64,000 nt of DNA, taken from positions 20,448,025 to 20,512,024 of the forward strand of contig OU612070.1 of assembly GCA_914767715.1 (NCBI GenBank). Reading direction: 5' to 3'. Each line of letters begins with the position of its first letter. Position 1 is the first letter of the stretch. Of this stretch, positions 13,110 to 42,876 are shown piece after piece. Under the pieces are notes generated by a model. It ran no database searches. It was not told the DNA's origin and saw nothing but the letters and a program-made list of their open reading frames with translations. Position numbers and translations under genes: made by a program. This DNA is from Membranipora membranacea (lineage: Eukaryota; Bryozoa; Gymnolaemata; Cheilostomatida; Membraniporidae).

Positions 13110-15003
13110 CTAAATAGTGTAGTCTTTAAGCTTCCTCTTGGTTCCTCGATTTATCAAACTGAGATTTTCACTGCAGTGCTGCTCCTGCTGTTTCTGCTGC
13201 TGCTGCTGCTGCTGCTGGGTAGTAAGTTCATTCTTAGGAGTGCATAATAATGGAAGATCATACTGTTGGCAAGGACATGGGCGCAGTTGGTGAATCAGTT
13301 GAGTAATCAAGTTCGTAAGTTGGTTGTGCGATTCTTGGATAGTGTCAATAATTATCTGAGCATCTCTCGACACTGGGCTGTTGTCGATAACCACATTTGT
13401 ATGATTTCTGTCGTTTCCGTTATTTCCACTCTCACAAACAGCTAGAAACAATAAATGTAGGTAAATTTTAAAATTGCACCATACAAGGTCATACTATTTC
13501 AATCACTGACGCAGGTAGAGGAGGATTAATAATAAATTTCTCTTCACAATAAGATTTAAAGTGACAATGACGTTAGCTTGTAATTTAATTTGAATAATAT
13601 TTTACAAAAATTACTCAATGTTTGTCTTTATGAGAAAGCTGAAGGAAAGATCATTAATTGAAGCTAATTCTAGCTTCAAGTTTGTCATTACGATGGGTTA
13701 TAAGCACATCTATCCACAGAACATGATTATTATTTAGATTTCGATTTCGCTGTTTCGTATTAGGGTTAACATTAAATAAAAATATTGAAGTTAAACTCTG
13801 AGGACTGGTTTTTGGTCACTAAGGTAAAGCAAGTAATTTTTTTTAGCAAAGCTCCTGTAACTCCGTTTATGAGTTATAAAACTAATACGGTGGAGCTTTT
13901 ATCAGAATGAGTTGTTTATTTAAAACTAACAAAAATTCAATATTGAGCAAAGATAGCGGAGGAATCACAGATTAGAGATAGAATCGGTGCTGACTTCCTT
14001 CTTATATTCAAATAAGGCCATTAATATATGAGAATCCAACTGAGATCAGGTAATAAATAACCGTACCTGTTCGGATATTTGTGTCTTCGATCCTGTTTGT
14101 TTCTTCGATCCTGTTTAAAGAGTTGATTGTGTTCAGGAGTGGAGAGTTTCTCTTTATGCTGGATTCCTACAAGACAAAGAGTATATTGTAGTGATGCAAT
14201 TGACAGATTACAGCAGCGCTAGATAACCAAGGTTGAAGGTTGAGCGATAGAAGGTAAAGGCTGGTCACTGCCAGATCAATAGACCCAGGAAAGTCTAGGT
14301 GAATAGGTTTTTTTTTAATCAACTCGCCATAATCTTGCCATGTGGAAAGTTATGGTGAAAATGAAAGAAATCACAATAAAAATTAAAGCAACTAACGTGT
14401 ACCAGCTTGCTCTGCCGCCAAGGGTGAAAGTTGTAGCAGATTAATGTTAACAGAAGTTCGGATTGGAAAGCTAATTCTGTGACAACTTATACACCACTTT
14501 TTAGATCAGTGACGGTTTTATTTGAATGGCCATGACACCCTAGGGTTGCAAAAGCAGGGTTGCAAAAGCATGGTTTCCGTTCAGCCAGTCTAACACATAT
14601 GATTGATTGGATTATGTGATGGCGTGCAATAGTTTGTTGCCCTATTCCCGGAAAGAAGTATGACTGAATCCTTGAATATCACAAACCCACATTTACACAA
14701 CTCTGCTGTCATTGCACCCTCCGGAAATTGCAGCTTTAGTCAATATACATGTGAATAACAACTCACTTGATTAGAATGATCTCCGACACCTTGTTTTCCT
14801 GTAGGTGTTACTTGTATGTCTGATAAAAGGCTGTCAATACAAAAAGCCTGAGCTTTTGGTGACATATTTTTTCGTAGATTTTTCCTCCATATCTTTCTTG
14901 GAACACAGCTTGCAGTCATTTTGCTTTCATCAGTAGAAGCGAGAGGAGTACTTCTGGTGCAGCGGGAATCAAGGGGTATTTTCTGGTACTCCTGGTGTGC
15001 CAT
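13110..15003 (-). CDS. Small eh1-motif protein with no T-box, 5' paralogue of the neighbouring T-box gene
   Basis: Three exons: 14767-15003 (ATG at 15003), 14067-14166 and 13110-13441 (TAG stop), joining in phases 0 and 1 to give 222 residues. Residues 50-60 (KAQAFCIDSLL) form an eh1-like motif closely matching KARAFSIDALL of the T-box gene 9 kb downstream; in both, the motif-bearing first exon ends in phase 0 and the second in phase 1. The third exon encodes no T-box. It has a possible amphipathic helix (IIIDTIQESHNQLTNLITQL), a CAG-coded run of eight Gln, and a basic tail (KRKLK) that may be a nuclear signal. The motif could recruit Groucho/TLE co-repressors. Alternatively these exons are a distal promoter and alternative end of the T-box gene, since exon 2 could splice in phase to 2844. 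No known family was recognised for the tail. Confidence 0.6.
13187..13230 (-). repeat. CAG trinucleotide run coding polyglutamine
   Basis: Plus strand shows tgctgctgctgctgctgctg interrupted by ttctgctg. On the coding strand this gives about eight Gln, then Lys, Gln, Gln, Glu, Gln in the last exon of the eh1 gene. A likely length-variable microsatellite. Confidence 0.8.
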
Positions 15004-15367
15004 CCTTCCTATTATATTATTGTCTAGTATGAAGTCTAGTTTGAATAGAATAAAAAAGCTTATTAGGATACGGAGTTACGATTTTACTACCGGAATAGAA
15101 TGACTGCTATTACTGTTACTGTTACTCATTTATCCTATTTTTCTTCCCTTCTAATTCTCAAAATTGTACACGTCATTTTAAAAAAACCTGATCGAATGGT
15201 ATTTTAGCACCCTTGGTAGATCTGAATAAATTTGCAGATAAAAGTTATTATAAAAATCAATACAAAATTTTAATCACAGTTAGTTGCATATTGGGAGAAT
15301 AACATAATATCAAGAATACATCTAGGTTTATATAATATTTGCCAAGTTTTATTATACCATTACTTAC

Positions 15368-15575
15368 ATATATTGCTGGTTATTCCCCGAGACCCTGACT
15401 CTTATTTGAGGATCCTGTGTGACGTTGTACTACTGGAAAAAACTGATGCCGCTCAAACAGCTTTCTCCTTATATAGTGGATAAATATTTCAGCCATCGGC
15501 GTATCTCCGTGCTCTGTGGTTTTAACTCCTTGGGCGAGATCACTAGCGTCACCTAAATATCTAGACATCAGATGT
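15368..15575 (-). other. Probable 5' leader exon with a 62-codon upstream reading frame
   Basis: On the minus strand a strong acceptor (ttattgctgcag) precedes 15575 and a strong donor (gtaagta) follows 15368. Between them a complete frame runs from ATG at 15568 to TAA at 15380 (starts MSRYLGDASD, ends KSQGLGE). The stop precedes the donor, so it cannot join in frame to the eh1 exon at 15003. It is best read as a 5' UTR exon of that gene carrying a uORF, or a tiny separate gene. The peptide was not recognised. Confidence 0.45.
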
Positions 15576-18155
15576 CTGCAGCAATAAATGCCCTGTTAAA
15601 GTGCTGAGCCTTGAGTTAGCACTGAGCCACTGATTACCCCAGGCATTGTCTATAAGGCTCCTCCACATGTTTTAATAGAGGGTAATTAGCCCATTTCTTT
15701 TGTATTGGTAGCGCTTAATCGAAGGACCAGCTCTTGAAGCTGTTTAAATTAAACTTTATCATATGGTAATATACAGGAACTGCAGATCATTACAGTATGA
15801 ATTCCCGTGTTTAGAAAATGTTCCAATGACGTTGAAACATCAAAGTCGGTCTGCCATTAACATTCTGCAGTTGCCACTTTTTTTCCTACAGACAATATGA
15901 ATAACTCTAGTGACCTGATGTGATGTTCGCAAGATGTCACAGCTTCAGTGTTGAAGCTTTTAATGTCAAAATCTGCTCTTCAATCAACTATGCAAAATAT
16001 GAGGGTAATAGTGGCATAATTCTTCACATTAAAGAAAAATTAATCAATCTTGTGTTTTCATTAGTCCAAGATGCTGTGTAAATATATGCCTTACTTTTCA
16101 ACTGACTCAAGCAATGACTAAGAAATTATTACTTGTTTTATTATTTCTATTACTGCTGTTATTACCAAGGCAGATATCATATCAGTGACCGATATCTGGT
16201 GTCACGCTGCGCAGCAGCAAGCATCGTTATGTTTGCTCATTTTGATGAGACATAGGCGTGCGTGTTGAATCACATTGGAAAAAATATTTACTAGCAACCG
16301 GAAATTCCAGTTTCTCATAATAAAATGTTCCATAAAGTGAGTGTAGTTGCATCAATTTATTAAGTTTTATAAATATTACTTCATCGTGAATCCCTTGTAG
16401 CATTATGACGCTCTTTAAATGGAAAGCAGATTTCGGATTTCTGATTTCTTCCATCACTCATATACTTAAAAAAATGAATTATACACTTGTAAAAATATCT
16501 AACATTACAAGCCACAAAACATCCAATTAAGATATTAACAGTAATTAAAAATGTTCACCATTATGAGATTCATGTATACATTGTTGAAAAACAATGATTC
16601 CACTTGAAACGAAATCTTATAACTCTGGAGGCATTCCTAAATTCACTTGACTCCTGGCGATAAATTCAACCACAATTCACCTTGCTTTAAACGTTTAAAA
16701 ATAGGTCTAGACTGGATGGAAGACAGCTCTAACAATTCATGTGTTTATGAAAACTTCAGAAATGGTATCAGCATCTCTTATAGATTTCGGCCTCCAAGCT
16801 GGAACAAACTGACTTGCATTATCAATTAAGCTACCAACAGCCAGCCCTCAATGGTGTTTGTGACTGTCTTCCCAAGCACCATTAAAGGCTGGGTGTGAAT
16901 TTACTCAGAGAAAATTAAATATTCCTTGTATCTAGTCAATATGTGGGTACAAGGGTGGAGGAAAGTAGCATCATTGCTTAGCAGTGGTCCAACACATGGA
17001 TTTTCTCAATAACAATTCAGGATATCTAAAACTAAGCTGAGAATTTTGAAATTTTAGTTATTCATTCTACGAAGAGGCATAGTGAAAACATTGAGTGACT
17101 CAATGATGACGTGGTAGTGCAATGAACGATGACCTGAAGGTAGATTGTTCTTGAGTTGAGGAATATTTTATTGAATCAATAAATCAGAAACTACTGATAA
17201 ACATACATCTATTGGAATAAATAAATCATCAACAGAAAATGCTCCATTAATATAATTCAAACAATTTTCCGCAAAATAAAGCAAAGTGGGGAGCAAAGCA
17301 AGGGTGAACATAAAACTTAAGGTTGATTGGGAGATTCATACAACTGAACAACCGAAACATGATTAACGATACGAGTATAGATATCACATCTACCTCTCTA
17401 GATGAAATAAAAATAATAACAAAGAAATAAAGCATGGAAGCAAGCTGCAACCAGATAGACCTTCGTCTTAGAACCTTGACAGAAGAACAGTATTGACTAG
17501 TAAAATATCATCATCATACACTCAGTCAGAAATTTTAAATCCATTTTAAAAAGTCACTAATAAATTCAATTTTTGATTTAAAAAAAATACAAATATGACA
17601 AAACATGGCATTTATAATACGCTCAGTATGTAAACAACCCCAGAGTCAATAAAATAAAAAGATGAAAAGTCCCGTTACCTCTCGGCTGTAAAAGAAAGAA
17701 AAAAATACAAAATTGTGCACTAGAGACGACAAGTGTATAAAAAACTGTTGCCCTGCAATATAAACTGTAATTGTCAGCCACGTTCTGAGAAATGGAAATT
17801 CCATTAAAACCACAGGTGTTGTCATATATATGTCATGGACTCACATACATGACATCACCTATGATTTCAATTGAGATCTCTCTTTCTCAGAAAGGGAGCC
17901 TACACCTAAGCTACCTGCTAAGCTCACATTTACTAAATTATGTGACAACCTCGATTATGAAAGCAGTAAAGCTAAAACTTGTACCACATACAAAGTTTCT
18001 CAGTTTCCTATGAACTAAACAATTGGATGGAAGGTGATGGCAACGGTTCCCAATGTCTGATTCGACCGCAGCTTAAAGCAGTGTTACTGGAGGCTAAAAG
18101 CTTCTAGGCAGCATCGCCTGCATACTCTGATTTACTCTCCCAGTGAATTCACAAT
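15576..18155. other. Gap between eh1 gene leader and coronin stop codon; coronin 3' UTR
   Basis: No convincing exon. Reading down from the coronin stop (18156) on the minus strand, an AATAAA hexamer occurs near 17166-17171 and could end the coronin transcript, giving a 3' UTR of about 1 kb; this is a guess from one hexamer. The rest is AT-rich and featureless. Confidence 0.4.
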
Positions 18156-34096
<15,941 letters not shown>

Positions 34097-37000
34097 GGTT
34101 GATTAGTTTATCTCCGCCTTAGAAGAGAGTAATAGGTTTAATCCAACAAATCAAAGCTATATCCCTTGAGAAGTGGTAAGTGCGTATCCTAGGTTATCCA
34201 GAAATAGATCTCTCAAGGAAAACTGCAATTTCTGATCTCAAATGAAGACTGGTGCCGAAGTAACATGAAGATGACGCTGTACTATTGAACTGAACTAAGA
34301 AGGCTGCATTATATCAAATTATGGAGGCGCTTTAGAGTTTGAGGGCAATGATTAGGCTTTGCTGACTAATTAGTGAATGTATGAGGTTTATAAGCAAATC
34401 AACTAAGTCATTGATATAAGTCTATCATGGAATCATATTATGTGATACAATCGATGAGTCAAATCCTTTGGATCAGCTGGGGATGACTGTTTCACGATTA
34501 ACGACTTTGATAAGACAACTCTCGGCCAAATTCTCAAATGCAGAGAGACATCTACAAAGCATGTTATTGAACATGGGTCAATGCCGACATACCCTCCCTA
34601 CTTTCATGAGTATTAAAATCACTGAGGCATGCATATCTATGGTAAAGATCAGTGATTAAAATGATTAATAATACATAATCTTCGGTCACTGACCAGTAAT
34701 CCTAGCACACTGACAGTAGATTCAGAATTGTCTATTTTTACGTATTTAATGGTTTAGAGTTTATCCTTAGTGTTGCGTACAACAGAAAAACAATGTGGTA
34801 AATTTTCATGCTAGCGAGTGACCACTCATCAAACAAAAATGATAACAACATGTTTTTGTCGGTTTAGGCTTTATAAGCCCAAAATGCAAATAAGCAGATA
34901 TAAAATGTACATCAAGGCCTGGTGTGATGGTCGCATTCATCACACTAGTCATGTCACTCCATCTGTCTGCCCAAATGTGTGGAAAATATATCCAAAAGCA
35001 GACAAAACATAATATGAGACTGGTGGGTGTTGGACTTGATCCTTGAACCCAGTGACCACGAGAATGAGTGTTTCGGTATAATTAATATTCAGTTGATGCT
35101 GGGTGCTATCAAGTGCTACGATCTAAATACTCAAAAACTTGAGTTGAGTGATAGGATTTAACTGCTCTTTACTATGGTCATAGATTTAATATACCAGGTA
35201 TATTGAGTCTATGACTACGGCACAACGCCACATAACGCCTGTATACCATAGAATAAGATATATTTAGTCTAGATGCTGTATACAAAAGTCTGGAAGCTCA
35301 GACTCACTTCAGAGTCTGGAGTATAATTGGCCTGGTCACAGATGGGATAAGAGTTGCGAAGCTAGGTTACGTCAGCTGCTGTTGTGCAGAGAGACAATAT
35401 TAAAACTGAGTAAGAACTAAACAAGCTAATAAAAACATGACACAAAGAATTTCACTACATTATTGATTGCTTTTAATTTGCAAGGCCAATATAAAACATA
35501 GCAAACAGTGCTTCCTTAATTTTGTAATCTCTAGACAGAAAGAGATTGTTTGCAATCAATATATTAAATAAAGAACCGAGTACTGTGTTCTGTATCACAT
35601 AGGGCCTCGCATGTCGAGCTCTAAAGTTGGTTCTCATTGGTACTCATGTATATTTACCTTTGTCTTGATTTGTTCCCCCAGTCTAGATAGTTGTGTCTGG
35701 TAGGTGTCTTGCTTGGGTAACTACTTGTCCACTCCAGCAAGTTCACTGCATCGTAATCATCAACACCAGAATTATCTTCCCATCACTGAAACCAGAATAA
35801 AAAGCCGACTCAATGATGATGTGACGTGTGTGTCAAAGTAAAGCAATTTCTCACCCACTCACTGGAGCACTTTGCGTGTTCTATCAAGTTAGTCAGACAG
35901 GGCATGGCAGCCGGGCTGTCATCTCTGGATCTTTACTAGGAGCATTCGTAGTTATCATTCTAAAGAATGCCATAGTATACTCTGCAAATACAGGGTTTAC
36001 CAAAACTGATATGGTCACAGGCTGATTTCCCTGTTTTATCTACGGTGATGAGATAACCTTTGATTCATTATTAGAATGACTTAACTTGAGTGTAGGCCCT
36101 AACTGTAACATTTTCAACTACTCATTTGACCCAATATAATATTCGATCACTGATCGAATAGCAAGTTCTGACAAAGGTTTTGCTTTGTACTTTTTACGTT
36201 GACCCCAAAGTTGATGTATTCTGAAGCAGACAGTTCAGTTATAAATTAATGATTGTTTGTTAAATAAAATAACACTAGAGAGTAAAATAACTTTCGAAAC
36301 ACTGAGGCAGGTCACATCAAAGTCGAGTGTTTTGTTCAGGTATGAATTTGTTTATTATTACTCTGCATTTTTGCTAAACAATAGACCCAGACTACTAGGC
36401 TGATGGTATGTCTACCTACTTACAAAAAGTAAAAACCGCTGGGTGCTGCTTATACAGGGCAAAACAGTTGCAATGTGTCTGACGGTGTTTGCAAGTACAG
36501 ATCCTAATCCTAGGGTCAACTCCGTAGGTCACAAGAATGCCAAAATAAAATGACAGCTGACAGTCATGTATAGGCCATGTATCCGACTGGCTAAGCCTAT
36601 CTAACAGCATCTGCAATTATTACATCTACCCCATAGTTTGCCATATCACGATTCACAAATCGTCCAGCCTCGGGAACAGCCGCTCGCTCGTTGCAAAGTG
36701 CAAGCAAATCAACAGTAACTGCCACAGTACATTACTCAGCCTATTACGTAACTCAAGGTATGAACTAGTATATGCTGCCGCTGACGCAAGGGCAGCAGCT
36801 GGAACAATCGGAATTTTTATCATAATCAAAATTCATTAATTAGAAGGAATGAATAGCTAAGTATGTTACTGTCGGTGTTACCTTATATGCTAATGCCCTA
36901 GACACAATGTGGCGCCTGGGCTTACTAAACAACATCGCATCCAGCTAAATGAGACATAGACCATATATGGCTATGGGTGAGACAGAAGAAAACAGCAAAC

Positions 37001-39534
37001 CATGGTATACCATCAGTCATACTTTGCTACACCAATAGCCAGCTACAGTCTAGAATCTAAATAGTAGAAAATCATATCCTTTGTTATAGCGAGCTGTTCC
37101 TCCTAAGAACATATTTCCATGGAGCTTAACTTAGTCTGAGCCCCCCCAACCTTTGTCCCCCCTCCACCTGGAAAAAAAAGTCCTAATTACACAAGGCTTG
37201 ACGAGGCCCGTGTCCCTTTTCAACTGATTACTTTAGCTCTCAACTAAATCTAAGTCGAAAAAGTATACGAGTGGAATGTATATTTATATATTAGCCAAAT
37301 AAGCAAACTCTACAGTCAAATATGCTATCAAGTTGCATTCCATTAGCGAAGGTTGCTTGAGAAAAAGTGAATGCAAGAAAATCTATATTGTTATCACAAT
37401 GTTGTTCAAATGGATGTGCTTGGGTGCTTGAGGCAATGCATAACATGCCTAAGAAGATTAGATGAGACCTTATACTGAATAAACAAAATGAGAGCATTTC
37501 TACTTGTGTCGGACATGATCATTTGCTTATTATTCCAAGCTTGATGATGAAATAAAAATACCACCCACCCAACAGACTAACTTATGTCCCAAAGAGTTAT
37601 TATATACTCTTAGTATGACCAGAGATAAATATCATCAGTCCTTGGTTTTACCGCAAAGCCTATCTGCTGGCCTGGACTGATAAGAGCTCACTTAATCCTC
37701 ATTTTCTCTGATAATTTATCTCATCAACTGCCATTAATAATCATCATTACAAAGTTAAGACGACATGAGGCAGTAAAAAAGATTGAGATCATGGTTGAAA
37801 TGCACGGATGACTCAGATCTAGATGGTCAATTACTTAGGATTGTTTACAGTTGTGCAGGCTGTGGTACAAAGTCAGCTGTTCATTTTAATAAACAGCTTC
37901 TCAAGTCATGCAAGTGAGCAGGTAAATTGGGGCCCCTATCTTTAACTTCTGATAATAGTTTCACGATGGCAATGTACATTCATCCTATGTTATTATATGA
38001 TACAAGCTCAAAACCAAATTTATCGCAAACATTGGTAGCTCATACTCTTATCAAAAGTCATGGCCAGTATTTCAGGCTTGACCAACCATTGGTATATCAT
38101 TACGTAACAAAGGGATATGCTACTAGAGACAGTCTCGTAGGTAGCTGTCATATTTTTTTATTTCCAGTTTTTTCAGAGTCAAAAACCACATGGTACTTTC
38201 ACACCTTTCGGACCTATGCAGCCGTTGTCTTGCTTGGGTGACTGTTCCGTCGGCTTCCCAACTCAATCAGTGAGTGCCAATGCATAGTACTATTCTATCT
38301 AATTCCCCAGAGCATACAGATTGATTAAGCATTAGTCAGGTTACCAACTTCACTGTCGACGTTAACTCATATTAATTAGAGGCCTATATACACCAGATGT
38401 ACGTCTAGGCTGGCCAGAGTTTAAACAAAGGAGATGAAGAAAAAGAAGTGTGGATGAGACAGCCCGTGGTTACAGAATTACGTTATTGATCACTCCACGC
38501 TGTGACTGCTCTTCATTGGTATGTGAAGCAGAGTTCAATCAAGACCACTTAGATTAGAGCATCATGGTACCCATTTTATATTGCAAACCCAAACTGCTGT
38601 AACTGTTTTATGTAAGTAAGTGGCAAGTGGCCTTACTAAAGCTGACTATCACTACTCACTGTCTCATGGGCAGCACAGGTTACACCAGGGAGTTACAGTT
38701 TCAAACTCCTTGGTTACACTTACTTACAGTAATCTAATACTAATTGAATTGATTGAATTTTAACACACTCACTGGTCACTGCTTGAACTTAAATGCCAGT
38801 AGATAGTAGTAGTGAAAATAGACTATCACTCACTGGACATTGACTATGATTTAGGAAGACATGTCACACATTAGATGCAATGAAATTTGTGACAGCAGCA
38901 GTGTCAGTTGGCTTCTGATCACTCCCTGCACTGACTGACACACTGGAGTGACTGACTTGCCCAATCACCAGATTTCAAATCAGTCCCTTCAACCCACGGC
39001 CACTGAGCAACCCCGCTCCATCCAGTATTGGATATTTACTCACCAGCTTAAATGATATTCTTCAGACCTCCTACTGCTGTATGTCCTGCCAGTCAATATC
39101 TACTTGCTTGTTAAGTTCTCTCTCTGTGAGTGTGGTTCCCCAGCTCCTCTCCACTCACTATCCATTATTTACACTTTTTCTGTCAGCCTGTGTTCATCAA
39201 TTTCATTTGCAAAGTCTATTGGAAAAGTAATCTGATTTCGTCATAACTCCCATTATAAGTCTAAAGGTACTCAGTCTACATAAATTGTGTATTTAGTAGA
39301 CAACTTCAACAAATGTATCATGCCATTTAGGGGTTATCTTCCAGTGGTAAATGGAAAGGGCAACTCCAGTAGCATAACAGAGGGAAGGTTTTGCACGTGA
39401 GCTATAACGTTCACGTGCATAGCATCAGTCCCATAGAAATCACTGAGTCGTGACAGGAGTGCAGCGCCCGCTGTCCGCATTGCAATCCTGGATTTGATTT
39501 ATGAAAGCAAATTATTACTCAGAAGTTGGTCAAG
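34097..39534. other. Head-to-head intergenic region, coronin side
   Basis: Lies upstream of the coronin start and, across the inserted element, of the plus-strand aminotransferase-like gene. Coronin 5' UTR and promoter should be just above 34096; no TATA box or CpG-rich block stands out. A poly-G run of about 16 lies nearby at 33437 inside coronin intron 1. A dispersed repeat occurs at 38192-38266. No coding exon supported. Confidence 0.5.
38192..38266. repeat. Dispersed repeat, copy 1
   Basis: Shares ggtactttcacacctttcgg-like start, acctatgcagccg, ttgcttgggtgactgttcc and gcttcccaac with 51723-51799 at roughly three-quarters identity, same strand. Family unknown. Confidence 0.55.
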
Positions 39535-39665
39535 TACGGCAGACGAGCTGCGCCAGAGGAGAAAATAATTTCAGATGGCGCAGCTCGGCTAGAGGCAATT
39601 TACATGTGGCGCAGCTCGGCTAGAGGCAATTTATGTGTGGCGCAGCTCGGCTAGTTTCAAAGTTT
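39535..39665 (+). repeat. Left terminal inverted repeat with subterminal 35-bp repeats
   Basis: Outermost TACGGCAGACGAGCTGCGCC plus A, then three TGGCGCAGCTCGGCTA copies separated by gaggcaatttacatg and gaggcaatttatgtg. Such spaced subterminal motifs are typical transposase-binding sites (inference). Confidence 0.8.
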
Positions 39666-42600
39666 GTTACCAAGAGCACATGATTCCCAATATTGATAGA
39701 CTTGTAAAAACTTGCTCATCTGTCGGAACTGATAAAGGAGCGGGAATTTATCACAGCTCTATTGTTCAAGATGTAGCTGAAAAAGCAAGAGGACTATTTT
39801 ACATAAGTTGAACTAGGAGTGGCAGTCACAGCAGGCAGTCACAGTCAGTGTTTGAGAAGTTGCTTGACTTTCCCATTCTGCGCATGCTCAGCTCTTGGCA
39901 TGAGCTGATCTCTGCAAAATTGAGTCTCGGAATTCCGAAGCCATCTGATTGGCTACCTGCTCTGGTGGTATGCTCTTCAATGCGTGCGGAATTAATATTG
40001 ATAGTCATTCTCTCTTGTCACTATTAGCTGATTTTGATTGGCAGTTCATGCAGGGGCTATCCCATTCTCCCTGACCAAATTTTCTCTCAGGACCTAGACT
40101 AAACTCATCGTTCTTGCACATGCGCAATTTAAAGTCACGCATGATTTATACTTAGCCTTACGACATCTACTTTGTGGTAACTATAGCCTAGTTTATCAGT
40201 GATCTACATGCCCAGTCAGATCACGAGAGTCAGTATGTGACTTTCCCTACCTACTATGATATGGCTGTAAGTATGGTATAGTATTCTTCACAATAAGGTA
40301 TGAAAGTTATATTACTAAGGTAGTGATTAAGTATCATCATCATGTGAAGGAATGATTGGATTGGATGTGTTGATCATTTAAATAGGGCTACTTACTACTT
40401 CTACTTCACTTGTTGTACTACCTACTTTTCTCTTCTACCAAGGAGTATCAGCTTCCCTGGATGCTCCTTGCTTCTACCACTCGCATCATTGCATTACTTA
40501 TTTTGGTTGGTTTGGGCTCTAGTCTATTGTGTGGGTGCACAAACAAAGCAATGAGCTGCCCAATGTTTTGATAGTTGGTAATGATGTTGATGAAATATGT
40601 ATCAATCAAGAGTGACTACTCACACTCACAGGCTACCTAGTACTAGTACTACAGGCTGCTACTGAGTGAGGAATGGTCACAGGCCTACTCCAACATCGGG
40701 GTCAATGGCGAAATGAAACCTACAAATATATCTTGCCCCGAAATAGCATCTAGGAATCACTGAATCTACTTTGACTTCACTGTACCAGACAGACCTCTCC
40801 TTTACACTTGGTTTATACAAGTGTGCCTCCTTTACTCCTTTACTTAGATTATGTACCCACTCTGAGGTGATGCTCAGTAGTAACATAAACAGCCCCCCTT
40901 TTTCTTTTTTACTCATAATAATAATAACATTTCAATGCTGTTAAAACATGAAACCCCCATTAAAAATGATAACAACTAAATAATGGACTTTCTGATCATT
41001 ACTGACATATTTCCAATTAACTGTGCTACAGTCAATCAAGTAAACATTAAATATCGCCAATTAACGGAGCCCAAGCTCAGACGGCGATCAAACCATCGGA
41101 TGAATCGGATGAATGGCAGTTAGTATTTGACTGCCCTTATGGGTTTTTTGTTGTTTGAAACCCAACCAGGGGGGGGGGAGGGGCAGTCAAACATTGCCAC
41201 AAACCAACCCAGGCTTTGGAGTAACTTGTGTATACAGTGTATACAATGCAAGGTGTATAGTCATGTCTGCTAGATGTAGGGCATATACTGCAAGCGTAGA
41301 GAGGGCTTTAGAGCTCATCAAGTTACTTTGTTTAAAGTTTGACTGTGATTGATGTGTCAGTAATCTGTCCAAATAACATTTTTGTATGTTTACATGTTTT
41401 ATTTTACAGCCTGTATGATTATGAAGGAGCATTTTAGAGATTAACCAGAGATAAGCCATAGGAATCATATGCAATCATCAATAGACTGACTTAATCTTTG
41501 ATCCCGTATAAACCTCAACATGTATCAGGATTGCATTGGTAAGACCAAGGAGTTAGAGGGAACTTCTTGGTAAGACAGTGGCTGGTTCACTTAGCCGGAT
41601 TTAAGATGCTGAGACTTCGCCAAGTAAAAGTATTTTCCTATGAACAACTAGAGATCCATGAGATTTTATACACAATAATAATGCCATAGCACAGCTCATC
41701 TCCTAGTCTTGCAACATCTAACTGTAAGTTGTAGATGATAATTCAATGTCAAGCATGCGACTTCAGTTAGTATCCAATGCTGTTGATAGTGATACCTAGG
41801 GAGTTTTTGCGGTAACAATTAGATGAACAAACTTCATCAGGGTGCTTGGTCACTGGGTGCAGGCCCCAGAGAACTGAGAAGAAGGTTCATTGCGTAAGGC
41901 AGTCCTCGCACCCTGCTATACTCTGCTTAAATCTATCAATAATAACCAGATCAAATGATTCACAGTGTTTTGTGCTGATCATTTTTATTTTTAGGTACAT
42001 TGAATATAATATGTATAACGGCCACAGGTATTCTGGCTCGCAGTCACATTGATCCAACTTTTTTGGGTCAAACCAAACGCATATCCTTACTCCAACTTTG
42101 GAGCGTGATAGTAAGTCCTTGGGTGAACAAAAGATATCAGGGAGTATGTATGATCAAGGAGTTGGGGACAAAATATAACATTTGTCCCTAACTCCCTGGT
42201 ATGATTGTATCAGACATATGAGTTGTCCTCTCAACTAAAATCAATCCTCCTCCCAAGGTAGTCTGGTCATTTAGCTCAATTAGACAATTTGTGCACAAAT
42301 CGTTTACTCAGAATGCATAGGTATAGTTCTATCTATGAGAGAGTGATTTGGGAACGAGACCTAAGTAGGGCACCTAAGCTGTTTTTTATTCAATGAACTT
42401 TCAGTCTCTGTTGACAAAATTCTCATCTATCTATGCGTTATTCTGTCGACTAAACAGCCAAGTCATATCATCCCTGCATGAATATAGATGGTAATACAGC
42501 TGTCACAAAAATGCGTCAAGTGAACTTTCTTAGGCATAGTATAAATATTATTGTGCTTAAATTACGTTACACAAAACAAATAACGAAAAAAAGAAATAAA

Positions 42601-42876
42601 GGAACCAGTTATGTCAGTTCCTCAACAACAAACAAACATGGTATGTAAGAAGAAAAAATAAAAATCTGACCAGAGAGAAAACTTTGATAATAATTTGGTA
42701 CCCACTTACAGATTACAGTTGTCAAGTCAGTTCACCGATGTATTTGTTGTCTATTAGAACTCACGATTGATTTGAATCAGCTTATCAGTGGCACTTTGGG
42801 CATTTACAATTCAAATGTGCTTGACTGCTTGAGGTCCTAAACTGATAACCTGACCCACAAGCAATCAAAAAAATCA

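Noticed and set aside
16227-16457. 76-codon minus-strand frame in the coronin 3' region
   Set aside because: No acceptor before its start, no motif, and AT-rich composition typical of chance frames.
37927-38241. 104-codon plus-strand frame
   Set aside because: Its end overlaps the dispersed repeat shared with 51723-51799; no family signal or splice support.
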